Below, piece after piece: positions 33,158 through 41,308 of a DNA stretch of 64,000 nucleotides. Positions within the stretch are counted from its first letter, which is position 1; each line of letters starts with the position of its first letter. This DNA comes from JBKHYJ01 sp046565505 (lineage in GTDB: Bacteria > Acidobacteriota > Blastocatellia > UBA7656), in the NCBI GenBank assembly GCA_046565505.1, contig JBKHYJ010000043.1, positions 1-64,000 of the forward strand. The letters run 5' to 3'. The position numbers and the translations under genes were made by a program. The notes below the pieces were generated by a model that worked only from the letters and a program-made list of their open reading frames with translations, was not told where the DNA came from and searched no databases.

Positions 33158-33908
33158 ACGCGGGGCTGAGCTGATTGAGAAGCGCCCGCGAGCGCAGGTC
33201 CCGTTCGAGCGCGTGGCGGATAATCTGATAGTTAATCTCGCTTAGGCGGGCGATGTGTTCCGGGTGAACCCGCTTACGCGAGAACGCCGTGGGGTGGAGG
33301 TGAAACATCTCCCTGATGACACCCCGCAGCTCATTGTCTACAGGCGTGCCCCGCCCGCCGCTGCAAGCCTGGCATCGCGGCGCGCCTTCGACCGTCAGGA
33401 AAGTGGACTCGTCCCCGGCTATCGTTTCGCCGCAGGCGGCGCAGCGCGAAGGGTCCGGGAAGTACCCGCCGAGCCTGAGCAGCCACGACTCAAAATAGCG
33501 CAACAGGCGCGCAAGGTCATGGCCCTCCTCTATCGCTTCGAGCGTAGCAACCACCAGCCTGTAAAACCTCTCGTTGGGCTCGTGGTCCGGGAGGAACTCC
33601 AGCAGCAATTCGGACATGTAAGAGAAGGCGCCGGCCGTCTCGACATCACGCGCCGCCCTGTGGAAGTGAGAGCGCAGGATTTCGCATGTCGAGACGCTCA
33701 TCAGGTCACGCCCCTCTTTCTGAAAGTAGGTCAGCGCAACTTCGGTGAAAGGCTCCAGCGCGGACCCGAAGCGGCTCTTCATCTTCCGCGCGCCGTGCGC
33801 GACGCCGCGCACCTTCCCCAGGTCTTTCGTCAGAAAGACGCATATCTTATCCGCCTCTGCCAGCGAATAGGTCCGCAGGACGAACGCTTCGGTATTGTGT
33901 AACGGCAT
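33156..33908 (-). CDS. recO: DNA repair protein RecO
   Basis: RecFOR-pathway mediator of 250 residues. An N-terminal OB fold (about 1-80) begins MPLHNTEAFVLRTYSLAEAD and includes VRGVAHGARKMKSRFG. A helical domain follows, with a Cys4 zinc site, CAACGETIAGD...CQAC (about 148-172). RecO loads RecA on SSB-coated single strands and binds RecR. The ATG at 33908 (GAGG upstream) is chosen over a TTG three codons earlier, which would sit on top of the ribosome-binding site. It converges with the exported-protein gene. Confidence 0.93.
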   Translation of the reverse strand: MPLHNTEAFVLRTYSLAEADKICVFLTKDLGKVRGVAHGARKMKSRFGSALEPFTEVALTYFQKEGRDLMSVSTCEILRSHFHRAARDVETAGAFSYMSELLLEFLPDHEPNERFYRLVVATLEAIEEGHDLARLLRYFESWLLRLGGYFPDPSRCAACGETIAGDESTFLTVEGAPRCQACSGGRGTPVDNELRGVIREMFHLHPTAFSRKRVHPEHIARLSEINYQIIRHALERDLRSRALLNQLSPA

Positions 33909-34065
33909 CTGAAACAAACCTCGCTTTAAGAATTATAACAGACCGCGTGCGGCGGAGTCCCCGGCGCCACGCGGGTCACTTCAAAACTTCGGACGCGCTT
34001 TCGGCGGCGCAACGAATTGTTCCAGAGCGGCGGTTGCCCGGCGGCCTCTTACCCGGTAACATTGA

Positions 34066-34947
34066 ATGGAAATGTCGAACATGTCAGAAGCAACCATGAC
34101 CGGCCCGGGCCGGCCGGAGGCCGATTGCGTCGAGGCAAAAGAGCGAAGGCTCAGGGAGCTGCTGCGCGGCTTCGGCTCCGTGATCGTGGCATTCTCGGGC
34201 GGGGTTGATAGCGCGTACCTGGCTTACCTGGCGCACGAGGAATTAGGCGAGCGGGCACTGGCGGTCACGGGCGACAGCGCCTCCTACCCGACTTTTCAGC
34301 GCGAGATTGCCGACCGGATTACGTCGCGCTTCGGCATCCGCCACGAGATGATTTTTACCGAAGAGTTCGGCGACGAAAATTACACGAGCAACCCTCCGAA
34401 CCGATGCTACTACTGCAAGTCGGAACTCTACACTAAGCTAGGCCGGATGGCGCGCGAACGCGGGATAGCCGTCATCTGCGATGGCACGAACGCCGACGAC
34501 GCGGGCGACTACCGGCCGGGCCGCCAGGCCGCGCGCGAGCTAGGCGTGCGCTCGCCCCTGTCGGAATGCGGTTTGACGAAGGCGGACATCCGGGAGCTTT
34601 CGCGCAGGGCGGGGCTGCCGACCTGGGACGAGCCGGCGTCCGCGTGTCTCTCTTCGCGCGTGCCTTACGGGCAGGTCGTGACGATCGAAAAGCTATCAAT
34701 GATAGATAGAGCGGAGATGGCTTTGAAACGGCTAGGCTTCCGCCAGGTGCGTGTGCGTCATCACGGGGACGTTGCACGAATAGAGGTGGCGGAGGAAGAG
34801 ATGGGGCGCGCGCTCGACCGGCGCATGGCCGAAGAGATGTCTGCCGCGCTCAAGCCGCTCGGCTTCAAGTACGTGGCGCTCGACCTCGGAGGCTACCGCA
34901 TGGGATCTCTCAACGAGGCGCTCGGCGGGCCGCGTGGTCAAGACTGA
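34066..34947 (+). CDS. larE: LarE-type ATP-dependent sulfur transferase, three-cysteine form
   Basis: PP-loop ATPase of 293 residues that supplies sulfur for the nickel-pincer cofactor of lactate racemase and its relatives. The N-type PP-loop is AFSGGVDSA (42-50). A CxxC pair (Cys114, Cys117 in NRCYYCKSEL) and Cys194 in PASACLSSRVPYG are visible. The Cys194 position matches the sacrificial Cys of the Lactobacillus enzyme. LarE proteins with all three cysteines are known to bind a [4Fe-4S] cluster and are thought to turn over without sacrificing their own Cys. larA, larB and larC are not adjacent. The methyltransferase gene follows after 41 bp. Confidence 0.9.
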   Translation: MEMSNMSEATMTGPGRPEADCVEAKERRLRELLRGFGSVIVAFSGGVDSAYLAYLAHEELGERALAVTGDSASYPTFQREIADRITSRFGIRHEMIFTEEFGDENYTSNPPNRCYYCKSELYTKLGRMARERGIAVICDGTNADDAGDYRPGRQAARELGVRSPLSECGLTKADIRELSRRAGLPTWDEPASACLSSRVPYGQVVTIEKLSMIDRAEMALKRLGFRQVRVRHHGDVARIEVAEEEMGRALDRRMAEEMSAALKPLGFKYVALDLGGYRMGSLNEALGGPRGQD

Positions 34948-34988
34948 ATGCCTGGCCCGTCCGAGTGTTCCGCAGGTGATGAACCCCT

Positions 34989-35762
34989 ATGGAAAAAGAC
35001 TCCTGGGACCCCAAGCAATACGAACGATTTCGCGACGAGCGCAGCAAGCCCTTCTTTGACCTGATGGGTCTCGTCCGCCCGCAGCCTCGTATGCGGATAG
35101 TCGATCTCGGGTGCGGGACGGGCGACCTCACGCTCCTGCTGCACAAGAGCCTCGGGGCGGGCGAGACCCTGGGCGTAGACGATTCGGAAGCGATGCTCGC
35201 CAAGGCCAGGACTTTCGCGGGCGGCGGGCTGCGGTTCGATAAGCAAAGCATAGACGATTTCGAGGCCGATCATTACTACGACCTCGTTTTCTCCAACGCC
35301 GCGCTGCACTGGGTCTCGAATCATGGGAATTTATTGGCCAGATTGACGCGCGCGCTCACAGGGGGCGGCCAGCTTGCGATTCAGGTGCCCGCAAATCACG
35401 ACTTCCCGACGCACACCGTAGCCGCCCGGCTGGCCGGCGAGTCGCCATTCAGCGAGGCCCTGAATGGCTACACCCATCCGACACCCGTGATGAAGCCGGA
35501 AGAGTACGCGGTGCTGCTCAACCGCCTAGGCTACGCCGAGCAGCATGTGCGGTTGCAGGTGTACGGCCACAACCTGGCGGCGCGCGAAGACGTGGTCGAG
35601 TGGGTTAAAGGGTCATTGCTCACTGCATACGAGCGGCGACTGCCGGCCGAATTATATGAAGAGTTCATCGGGCGATTTCGGGAACGGCTGATGGAACGCC
35701 TCGAAGACACTCGCCCATACTTTCTGACGTACAAACGCATTCTTCTCTGGGCGAAGCTGTAA
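34989..35762 (+). CDS. tam: Class I SAM methyltransferase, trans-aconitate 2-methyltransferase-like
   Basis: Methyltransferase of 257 residues. The N-terminus, WDPKQYERFRDERSKPFFDL, and motif I, IVDLGCGTGDLTLLL, followed by LVFSNAALHWVSNH and GGQLAIQVPANHD, match Tam. Tam methylates trans-aconitate, a spontaneous inhibitor of aconitase. The C-terminal LPAELYEEFIGRFRERL helix is also family-like. AGGTGA precedes the ATG. It probably shares a transcript with larE upstream; the functional link between them is not obvious. It converges with the crotonase gene 24 bp away. Confidence 0.85.
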   Translation: MEKDSWDPKQYERFRDERSKPFFDLMGLVRPQPRMRIVDLGCGTGDLTLLLHKSLGAGETLGVDDSEAMLAKARTFAGGGLRFDKQSIDDFEADHYYDLVFSNAALHWVSNHGNLLARLTRALTGGGQLAIQVPANHDFPTHTVAARLAGESPFSEALNGYTHPTPVMKPEEYAVLLNRLGYAEQHVRLQVYGHNLAAREDVVEWVKGSLLTAYERRLPAELYEEFIGRFRERLMERLEDTRPYFLTYKRILLWAKL

Positions 35763-35786
35763 TAGACGGTACGGCCCGCGCCACCG

Positions 35787-36572
35787 TCAAGACGGCTCTT
35801 TGCCTCTGAAACCCTCGAAGGAGCCGTGCCTGCCTTCCCCGCTAGCGAAGCGGGCGGCCCCAGGGGATGTCTCCTCCCTCAAAGCGACCTGCCCGCGGTT
35901 GAATTCATTGGCGAGAGCTTCTTCAAGAGTCAAATCGAACTGCTCGTATGCGGAGCGCCTGTCGCCCCGCAGGCAGGACTGAGGGAACCGCGCCAGGTCG
36001 CGCGCGATAGCTTCGGCGGATTGCCGCGCGGCACCTTTAGGCACGACTCGGTTGGCGAGTCCGATGCTCAGAGCTTCGCGGGCATCGACGGGCCGGCCGG
36101 TAAGGATGAGGTCGAGCGCGCGGCTCAGTCCTATCAGGCGGGGTAGCCGGACCGTGCCGCCATCGATCAGCGGCACGCCCCACCGCCGGCAGAAGACGCC
36201 CATCACGGCATCCTCCTCCATCACGCGCAGGTCGCACCACAGCGCGAGTTCCATCCCTCCCGCGACGGCGAAGCCTGAGATGGCGGCGATGACAGGCTTG
36301 CTCAACAGCATGCGCGAAGGGCCCATCGGGGCATCGCCATCGGGTTCGGTCCTGTTATGCTCGCCCGACGCTATCGCCTTCAGGTCCGCCCCCGCGCTAA
36401 AGGTGCCGCCCTCGCCGCAGAGCACCGCGACCGCCGCCCCATCGTCTTCGTCGAATTCGCGGAAGGCTCGGGCGAGCGCCTCGGCCGCGGCGCGATCGAC
36501 GGCATTGCGGACGCTGACCCTGTTGATGATGACGGTCGTGACCGGCCCGTTCTTTTCGACGTCGATTGGCAT
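35787..36572 (-). CDS. Crotonase-superfamily protein (enoyl-CoA hydratase/isomerase-like)
   Basis: CoA-ester enzyme of 261 residues, ATG at 36572 with GAGGAG upstream. It has the oxyanion-hole segments FSAGADLKAIASG and ISGFAVAGGMELALWCDLRV; the Glu in GGMEL matches the first catalytic Glu of crotonase. The second catalytic Glu, normally in QPEIxLG, is not seen: the aligned segment reads FCRRWGVPLIDGGTVRLP. A plain hydratase function is therefore doubtful; isomerase, dehalogenase, hydrolase or decarboxylase activities within the superfamily remain possible. A terminator upstream separates it from lemA, so it is probably transcribed alone. Confidence 0.85.
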   Translation of the reverse strand: MPIDVEKNGPVTTVIINRVSVRNAVDRAAAEALARAFREFDEDDGAAVAVLCGEGGTFSAGADLKAIASGEHNRTEPDGDAPMGPSRMLLSKPVIAAISGFAVAGGMELALWCDLRVMEEDAVMGVFCRRWGVPLIDGGTVRLPRLIGLSRALDLILTGRPVDAREALSIGLANRVVPKGAARQSAEAIARDLARFPQSCLRGDRRSAYEQFDLTLEEALANEFNRGQVALREETSPGAARFASGEGRHGSFEGFRGKEPS

Positions 36573-36660
36573 AGGTCTCCTCTGTGAATCATGCCCGCAT
36601 TGGTCGCGGCCGAAGCCGCTAGCTTGATGCAAGATTTATCATAAAGTTCGCCGGGCGGGG

Positions 36661-36695
36661 CATAAAATAAAAGCGGCGGCCATCGGGGCCGCCGC
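36661..36695 (-). terminator. Rho-independent terminator after lemA
   Basis: A perfect 9-bp GC stem (36673-36681 with 36687-36695) with a 5-base loop is followed on the minus strand by TTTTATTTTATG. It lies 30 bases past the lemA stop and closes the hflX-lemA unit. Confidence 0.85.
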
Positions 36696-36724
36696 GATCT
36701 CGGGCTACGGGCGAATAGACGGCG

Positions 36725-37399
36725 TCACTTATTAAAATCGACTTGCGGCGCGGTGCGCGCGGCGGGGTCTGCCTTGAATTCTTCGGCAGGCTGAAAGCCG
36801 AGAATCGGCGCCATAATGACGGTGGGGAATCGCGCGCGGGCCGTGTTGTACTCGAGCACCTCTTTGTTGTAATCGCGCCTGGCAGTTTGTATGCGATTCT
36901 CCGTCCCCGCAAGCTCGTCAGAAAGCCTTATGAATTGCTGGTCGGCCTTCAGGTTCGGGTAGTTCTCGGTGAGCACGAGCAGCCGGCCCAGCGCGCCGGT
37001 TAGCTGATTATTCGCTTCCGACTTCTCGTCGACCGACTGCGCATTCAGCAAGCGCGACCGCGCTTGCGCGATCTCGCTGAAGACCGCCTCTTCATGCTTG
37101 GTGTAGCCTTTAACCGTATTCACGAGATTCGGGATCAGGTCGGCGCGTCGCTGAAGCTGCACGTCTATATTCGAGAACGCGTTCTTAACCTGCTGCTGCT
37201 CCGTCGTGAGCGTGTTATACGTCCCGCAGGCCGACCCGCCGAAGATCAATAAGCCGAGCAGCAACGCGCCGACGCACCCGATCATCCAGGTGGACCGCTT
37301 TCGGCTGCTGCTCTGTATCTGGTTCTGTTGGGCCGCGTACTCCTGGCGAAATCTCTCCTTCTCGTCAGTCGCCCCGCCCCGGTCAAACATATTGCTCAT
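36725..37399 (-). CDS. LemA-family membrane protein
   Basis: LemA protein of 224 residues. One transmembrane helix near the N-terminus (about 30-50, GCVGALLLGLLIFGGSACG) is followed by the family core QQQVKNAFSNIDVQLQRRAD and LIPNLVNTVKGYTKHEEA, then coiled helices. The ATG at 37399 has GGAGG at the right spacing; a GTG one codon earlier is less likely. LemA proteins form helical bundles with the N-terminus outside and usually neighbour HtpX or TPM-domain proteins; here the upstream neighbour is hflX (18 bp), with no HtpX. The function is not well established. Confidence 0.92.
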   Translation of the reverse strand: MSNMFDRGGATDEKERFRQEYAAQQNQIQSSSRKRSTWMIGCVGALLLGLLIFGGSACGTYNTLTTEQQQVKNAFSNIDVQLQRRADLIPNLVNTVKGYTKHEEAVFSEIAQARSRLLNAQSVDEKSEANNQLTGALGRLLVLTENYPNLKADQQFIRLSDELAGTENRIQTARRDYNKEVLEYNTARARFPTVIMAPILGFQPAEEFKADPAARTAPQVDFNK

Positions 37400-37417
37400 C
37401 ACTTTCCTCCTAGGATC

Positions 37418-39205
37418 TCAAACCTTTTCAAACGACCTCGCCCCGAGCGCTTCAGCCTCATGCGCGCGCGAGGCCGCCGCCTCGTCCAGCAAATCGCCTA
37501 GCCGCTCGATCATCTGCATAAGCGAGCCGCGGTCGAGCGCGGAGATCAGGACCGCGCCATACGCCCTGCGCAGGTTTTCAAGCTCGCCCTCATTTAAAAG
37601 ATCGGCCTTGTTAAAGACGAGCAGGCGCGGGATCTCTGACAGTTTCAGCTCTTCGAGAATTTTCTCGACCGACGCGATATGATTCTCAAAATGCTCGCTG
37701 CTCGCGTCCACGAGGTGGACCAGAATATCGGACCTCTCCATCTCCTCGAGCGTGGCGCGGAAGGCCGTTATCAAATCGGGCGGGAGGTCGCGGATGAACC
37801 CCACTGTGTCGTTGATGATTACTTCCTGGTCGCGCGGCAGGCGCAGCCTCCTGCTCGTCGGGTCGAGGGTCGCGAACATCCTGTCCTCGGCCGTCACGGC
37901 CGACTCCGTCAGCGCGTTCAGCAGCGTGGACTTCCCGGCGTTGGTGTAGCCCACTATCGATATGACGGGCAGGTCGCGCCGCTCGCGCCTGGTGCGTTGC
38001 ACGCGGCGGCTGGTGCGGATCTGCTCTATCTGTTTTTCGAGGTGGTGTATGCGGTCCCGCACGCGCCGCCTGTCTATTTCGAGCTTCGTCTCGCCCGGCC
38101 CGCGCCCGCCGATGCCGCCCATCAGCCGCGACATCTCTGTCCCCGAGCCGCTCAGCCTCGGCAGCATGTACTTCAACTGCGCGAGCTCTACTTGAATCTT
38201 ACCCTCGCGGCTCTGCGCGCGCTGGGCGAAGATGTCCAGTATTAGCTGCGTGCGGTCTATGATCTTTAAGTCCGTCGCCTCGTTTATGGCCCGCACCTGC
38301 GCGGGCGACAGGTTCTGATCAAAAATAATCACGTCGGCGCCCAGTTGAAGGCTGCGGATAATCAATTCGTCGAGCTTGCCTCGGCCGACGAGCGAGCGGG
38401 GGTCGAGCTTCTGACGCCGCTGGACGATGGAATCGAGCACGACGACGCCCGACGAGCGGGCAAGCTCGCGCAGCTCTTCGAGCGACTCCTGCGCCGAGCC
38501 GACGCTTGCGGTCGTGACGCTCACGAGGATGGCCCGGTCGCGGTGGTCCGATGGCGTGCGCACGTGACGCGCCCGCGCAAGCTCCTCCTCCAGCGAGCCG
38601 ATCAAATCCACGAAATCTACGTCGAGCTGGCTCGGCACGCGGGGCTCCAAAAACCCCCAGGTGGCCGGCGGCTCCCCATCCGATAACTCCTCTTCGCCGT
38701 CATCTGAGGCGGGGTCCAGCTGCTTGTTCTGCGCCCCGACCCCGTCGGCCGGGAGCAAGTGGGCGGCGCGGACCAAGCCCGGCAGCCCGTCGCTTCGCAC
38801 GTCGATAGCCACCATCAGGTCCAGCCTCAACAGCGCGAGGTCAGCCAGGTCGTCCTGCGTAAGACCTTCCCCCGCCAGGTGTGTGTGCAAGCACCTGAGC
38901 CCTCGAAATCGCTCCGCCCCCATGCGCACGCGCTTCAGGTCGGGCAGTACTATGCTGCGCGCGTTGCCGACGACTACGTACTCGACGTAACCGTTTCTGT
39001 TGACGAGAACGCCTATCTGCCGATTCAACTCGTGAGAGAGTTCCGATAGCTGACGCGCGAATTCCTGCGTGACAATCTGATGCGGGGGGATGCGCCGGTT
39101 ATAAAGCTTTTCGAGGCGTTGAATCTGATTATGCTTAAGCCCCTGTAAATTCCCTTCGATGTTACTAATGGTTCTTTCCTCCGCTGATACTAAAACAACA
39201 ATCAT
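37418..39205 (-). CDS. hflX: Long-form GTPase HflX with N-terminal JAMM-like domain
   Basis: Ribosome-associated GTPase of 595 residues, against about 430 for E. coli HflX. The standard part starts near 225: AILVSVTTASVG, the glycine-rich GGIGGRGPGETKLE linker, then the G domain with P-loop IVGYTNAGKSTLLN, NDTVGFIRDLP and LVFNKADL. HflX splits stalled ribosomes and helps heat-shocked 50S subunits. The extra N-terminus (1-220) contains GVLVNRNGYVEYVVVG and RCLHTHLAGEGLTQDD, spacing like the JAMM motif HxH...(S/T)xxD (His107, His109, Thr116, Asp119). An acidic linker (about 165-185) follows. lemA is 18 bp downstream. Confidence 0.94.
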   Translation of the reverse strand: MIVVLVSAEERTISNIEGNLQGLKHNQIQRLEKLYNRRIPPHQIVTQEFARQLSELSHELNRQIGVLVNRNGYVEYVVVGNARSIVLPDLKRVRMGAERFRGLRCLHTHLAGEGLTQDDLADLALLRLDLMVAIDVRSDGLPGLVRAAHLLPADGVGAQNKQLDPASDDGEEELSDGEPPATWGFLEPRVPSQLDVDFVDLIGSLEEELARARHVRTPSDHRDRAILVSVTTASVGSAQESLEELRELARSSGVVVLDSIVQRRQKLDPRSLVGRGKLDELIIRSLQLGADVIIFDQNLSPAQVRAINEATDLKIIDRTQLILDIFAQRAQSREGKIQVELAQLKYMLPRLSGSGTEMSRLMGGIGGRGPGETKLEIDRRRVRDRIHHLEKQIEQIRTSRRVQRTRRERRDLPVISIVGYTNAGKSTLLNALTESAVTAEDRMFATLDPTSRRLRLPRDQEVIINDTVGFIRDLPPDLITAFRATLEEMERSDILVHLVDASSEHFENHIASVEKILEELKLSEIPRLLVFNKADLLNEGELENLRRAYGAVLISALDRGSLMQMIERLGDLLDEAAASRAHEAEALGARSFEKV

Positions 39206-39307
39206 ATTTTACACCAACTGCCGCGCGGTAGGTAGGCGGCGGCCGGCGGGCGGGCAAAGTCTTTTCCGCCGGACGTTCGCGCCGGGCACGTAGCCCGCGA
39301 AGTCCTC

Positions 39308-40108
39308 CTACGCCCGCCTCGGCAACCCGCCTCCGCCCAGTTTGCGGACGATGAGCCGTTCGAGGGCCGCGGCCGGACTGCTCAACTGGTGAATGTGGAT
39401 TTCGCCCGCGACGATCTCGGCCATCGCGGGGTCGGCGGGAGGCGTGCCCCTCTCTTTACAGGCTTCGGCGACGTTGCTTGCCAACCCGCCGTTGCCATCA
39501 ACAACTATTAACGGCAGCCGCTGGCGAACGGCGCAAAGCGCTTCAGCTTTAGACACCGGCCCGCCGCCTATGAGTACAGCGACCCCAGGCGCTTTGACGG
39601 CCAACGCCCTGGCGAGGCTGAACATCGTAGAGGTCTCGCTCCCCCATTCATTCCCCTCGACTAGAACGAAGTGAGAGTGATTCGGTTCAAGCCGCGTGCC
39701 CGCCGACGCGGGGCCGCCCGGGTATGCGACCATTCCGGCAGGAACAACGCCGATCAGTTGGGATTGATGCCCGCTACCGGCCACGGCCTCGCCCGTCATA
39801 GCCATGACGCCGGACTGCGTCCCGCCATCGATGATTACGGCGTCCGAATCAGCCGCGGCGCGGGCTATGCCGAGCCCGAATAACCACGTCAGCCGCCGGG
39901 CCGCGCCCCCGTCCATGCTCGCGGCCCCGCCCAGAATCATAATTACTGCTTTGTGCGGCTTCAGCCCGAGCGCAGCCACAACCTCTTCCCCATTCGCTTT
40001 GGCGCATGGGAAGACGGCTATGGCCTGGTTACTGTTCTCGAAAAGTATGGCCGCCTTCTTAATCTCGCGCGCCGCACCGCCGCGTTCCGATGACTCGGGT
40101 TCACTCAT
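39308..40108 (-). CDS. SLOG-superfamily protein, prokaryotic TRPM-N-terminal (LSDAT)-like
   Basis: A 266-residue cytoplasmic protein with a Rossmann-like fold rich in glycine loops: VIMILGGAASMDGGAARRL, AVIIDGGTQSGVMAMTGEAV, GVAVLIGGGPVSKAEALCAV and PLIVVDGNGGLASNVAEAC. This pattern is that of the LSDAT branch of the SLOG family, which is shared with the cytosolic sensor of animal TRPM channels and is thought to bind nucleotide-derived ligands. No membrane segment or effector domain is attached. The upstream 777 bp gap and the distance to hflX (102 bp) suggest an independent unit. The identification is by motif memory, not by search. Confidence 0.7.
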   Translation of the reverse strand: MSEPESSERGGAAREIKKAAILFENSNQAIAVFPCAKANGEEVVAALGLKPHKAVIMILGGAASMDGGAARRLTWLFGLGIARAAADSDAVIIDGGTQSGVMAMTGEAVAGSGHQSQLIGVVPAGMVAYPGGPASAGTRLEPNHSHFVLVEGNEWGSETSTMFSLARALAVKAPGVAVLIGGGPVSKAEALCAVRQRLPLIVVDGNGGLASNVAEACKERGTPPADPAMAEIVAGEIHIHQLSSPAAALERLIVRKLGGGGLPRRA

Positions 40109-40885
40109 TCTCGGCCTCCAATTTTTTAGCCCCTGGGCCCGCGCGATAAGCCTCGCTGCCTCGTGGGCCGCTGACCGCCTGCTCAGCGAATGAGCGTCAA
40201 AGCCGGCTTCACGTTTGCAGCCTTAAATGCCCGCGGCGGGCCGGCGCTGTATTGGTAGCCCGCATAAGCATGCCAGATCGCGGCTCACTTGTCCCCGAGG
40301 GCGGCGATTAATCAGAAAAGAATTCCCGCACGGCCCGCGGAATTTTAAGCGCGCGTGCTGCGGCCCGAAGAGAGCGGCGGTGATGTCCCGGATTTCGATT
40401 TCTTGCGAGCGTTTATTCATTCTCGCGAGTCCTACGGGGTCAAGGCCATCTGGCTTACAAAACGAGGCGATGGCTCGCCGCAGGGGCTCAGCGCGCGGCT
40501 GTAGAGAGATGAAATGGGCGGGGCGCTCTGCGCGCGAGGAGGGCGTGTCAGCGCTCCGCCTCCAGGTGGCGGAGCGGCTCGCCGTCAGGCCGCGCGCCTG
40601 AAGATAAGTCGTTGAGATGATTTAACGATTCCCCCCAGAATTGCCCGCCGCCGAGTACCTGTTTAGGCTTGCCAAACAAAAAAGCATGAGCTACTATCAA
40701 CCCATTCTGAAAGGTGGACAGTAACCCGCGCCAACTCTTGCTGGAACACTACTCGGTTTATCAGTGTCGGCGGCTATTTGAACCAACCGCAGATGACTCT
40801 GATCTTTAAACCCGATTAAAGGGACGAGGATGCTACTGGCGCGTGATTACCGTTCGCAAACAATTCTTTGTCTGGAGGGTGTGCA
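40109..40885. other. Long intergenic region upstream of the hfq-like gene
   Basis: 777 bp, the largest non-coding stretch here. The half nearest the SLOG gene is GC-rich with small open frames of Arg-rich composition and no support. The right third is A/T-richer and holds a good promoter at 40669-40697, giving a leader of about 180 bases before the Hfq-like GTG start. I find no tRNA, no riboswitch consensus that I recognise and no repeat array. Confidence 0.55.
40669..40697 (+). promoter_or_regulatory. Sigma70-type promoter upstream of the hfq-like gene
   Basis: TTGCCA (40669-40674) and TACTAT (40692-40697) at the ideal 17-base spacing, with an A-rich spacer. Transcription from here would start near 40704, about 180 bases before the start codon at 40886. 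Confidence 0.6.
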
Positions 40886-41257
40886 GTGAACAGGAAGCTA
40901 ATAAGACCTACGCTGGCTGAGGTGCGGGAGCGTAACGAGCGCGAGGCCCAGCACCGGCGCAGCAGAGATACGGCCGCGCCGGACCCGAACCGCAAGCGCG
41001 TTCCGCCGGAGCAGACTCATGCCGAGAGCTTTTATTACAAAAAGCAGATGGATAACAAGACCGCGATGGTCATCGTATTACAGGACGGCGAGGAGCTTCG
41101 CGGGAGCATCGAGTGGTATGACAGGGGGTGCATAAAGCTGCACCGCACGGAGGGAGCCAATCTGCTCGTGCTCAAACATAATATAAAGTACATGTATAAA
41201 GCCGACGAAAGCGAAGACGGCGGCGACGATAGTCAAGAGGACTTATCCGAGGAGTAA
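40886..41257 (+). CDS. hfq: Hfq-like Sm RNA-binding protein with N- and C-terminal extensions
   Basis: Sm-fold protein of 123 residues. The GTG at 40886 is chosen because GGAGGG lies 6 bases upstream; a TTG six codons earlier overlaps that site. Residues about 43-105 show the Sm1 pattern (MVIVLQDGEELRGSIEWYD then CIKLHR) and Sm2 (NLLVLKHNIKYMYK), where bacterial Hfq normally has YKHAI; the K-H pair is kept. A basic, Pro-containing N-terminal arm (1-42) and an acidic tail (106-123) flank it. This form is typical of Acidobacteriota. The role is RNA chaperone by family. The usual neighbours miaA and hflX are not adjacent (hflX is 1.7 kb away on the other strand). Confidence 0.85.
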   Translation: MNRKLIRPTLAEVRERNEREAQHRRSRDTAAPDPNRKRVPPEQTHAESFYYKKQMDNKTAMVIVLQDGEELRGSIEWYDRGCIKLHRTEGANLLVLKHNIKYMYKADESEDGGDDSQEDLSEE

Positions 41258-41308
41258 TAATCGCAGAGGAGGAGTCCCACTAACGCCCTCCCTCGATGGC
41301 AGAACCGC

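Noticed and set aside
40223..40420. Possible 65-residue protein on the minus strand (begins MNKRSQEIEIRDITAALFG)
   Set aside because: The first third looks protein-like, but the rest is Arg/Pro-rich and the AGGA upstream is too far from the ATG. It would need conservation evidence.
40560..40590. tRNA-like fragment (ggtggcggagcggctcgcc)
   Set aside because: It recalls the D-arm of a leucine tRNA, but no anticodon arm, T-loop or acceptor stem follows at the right distances.
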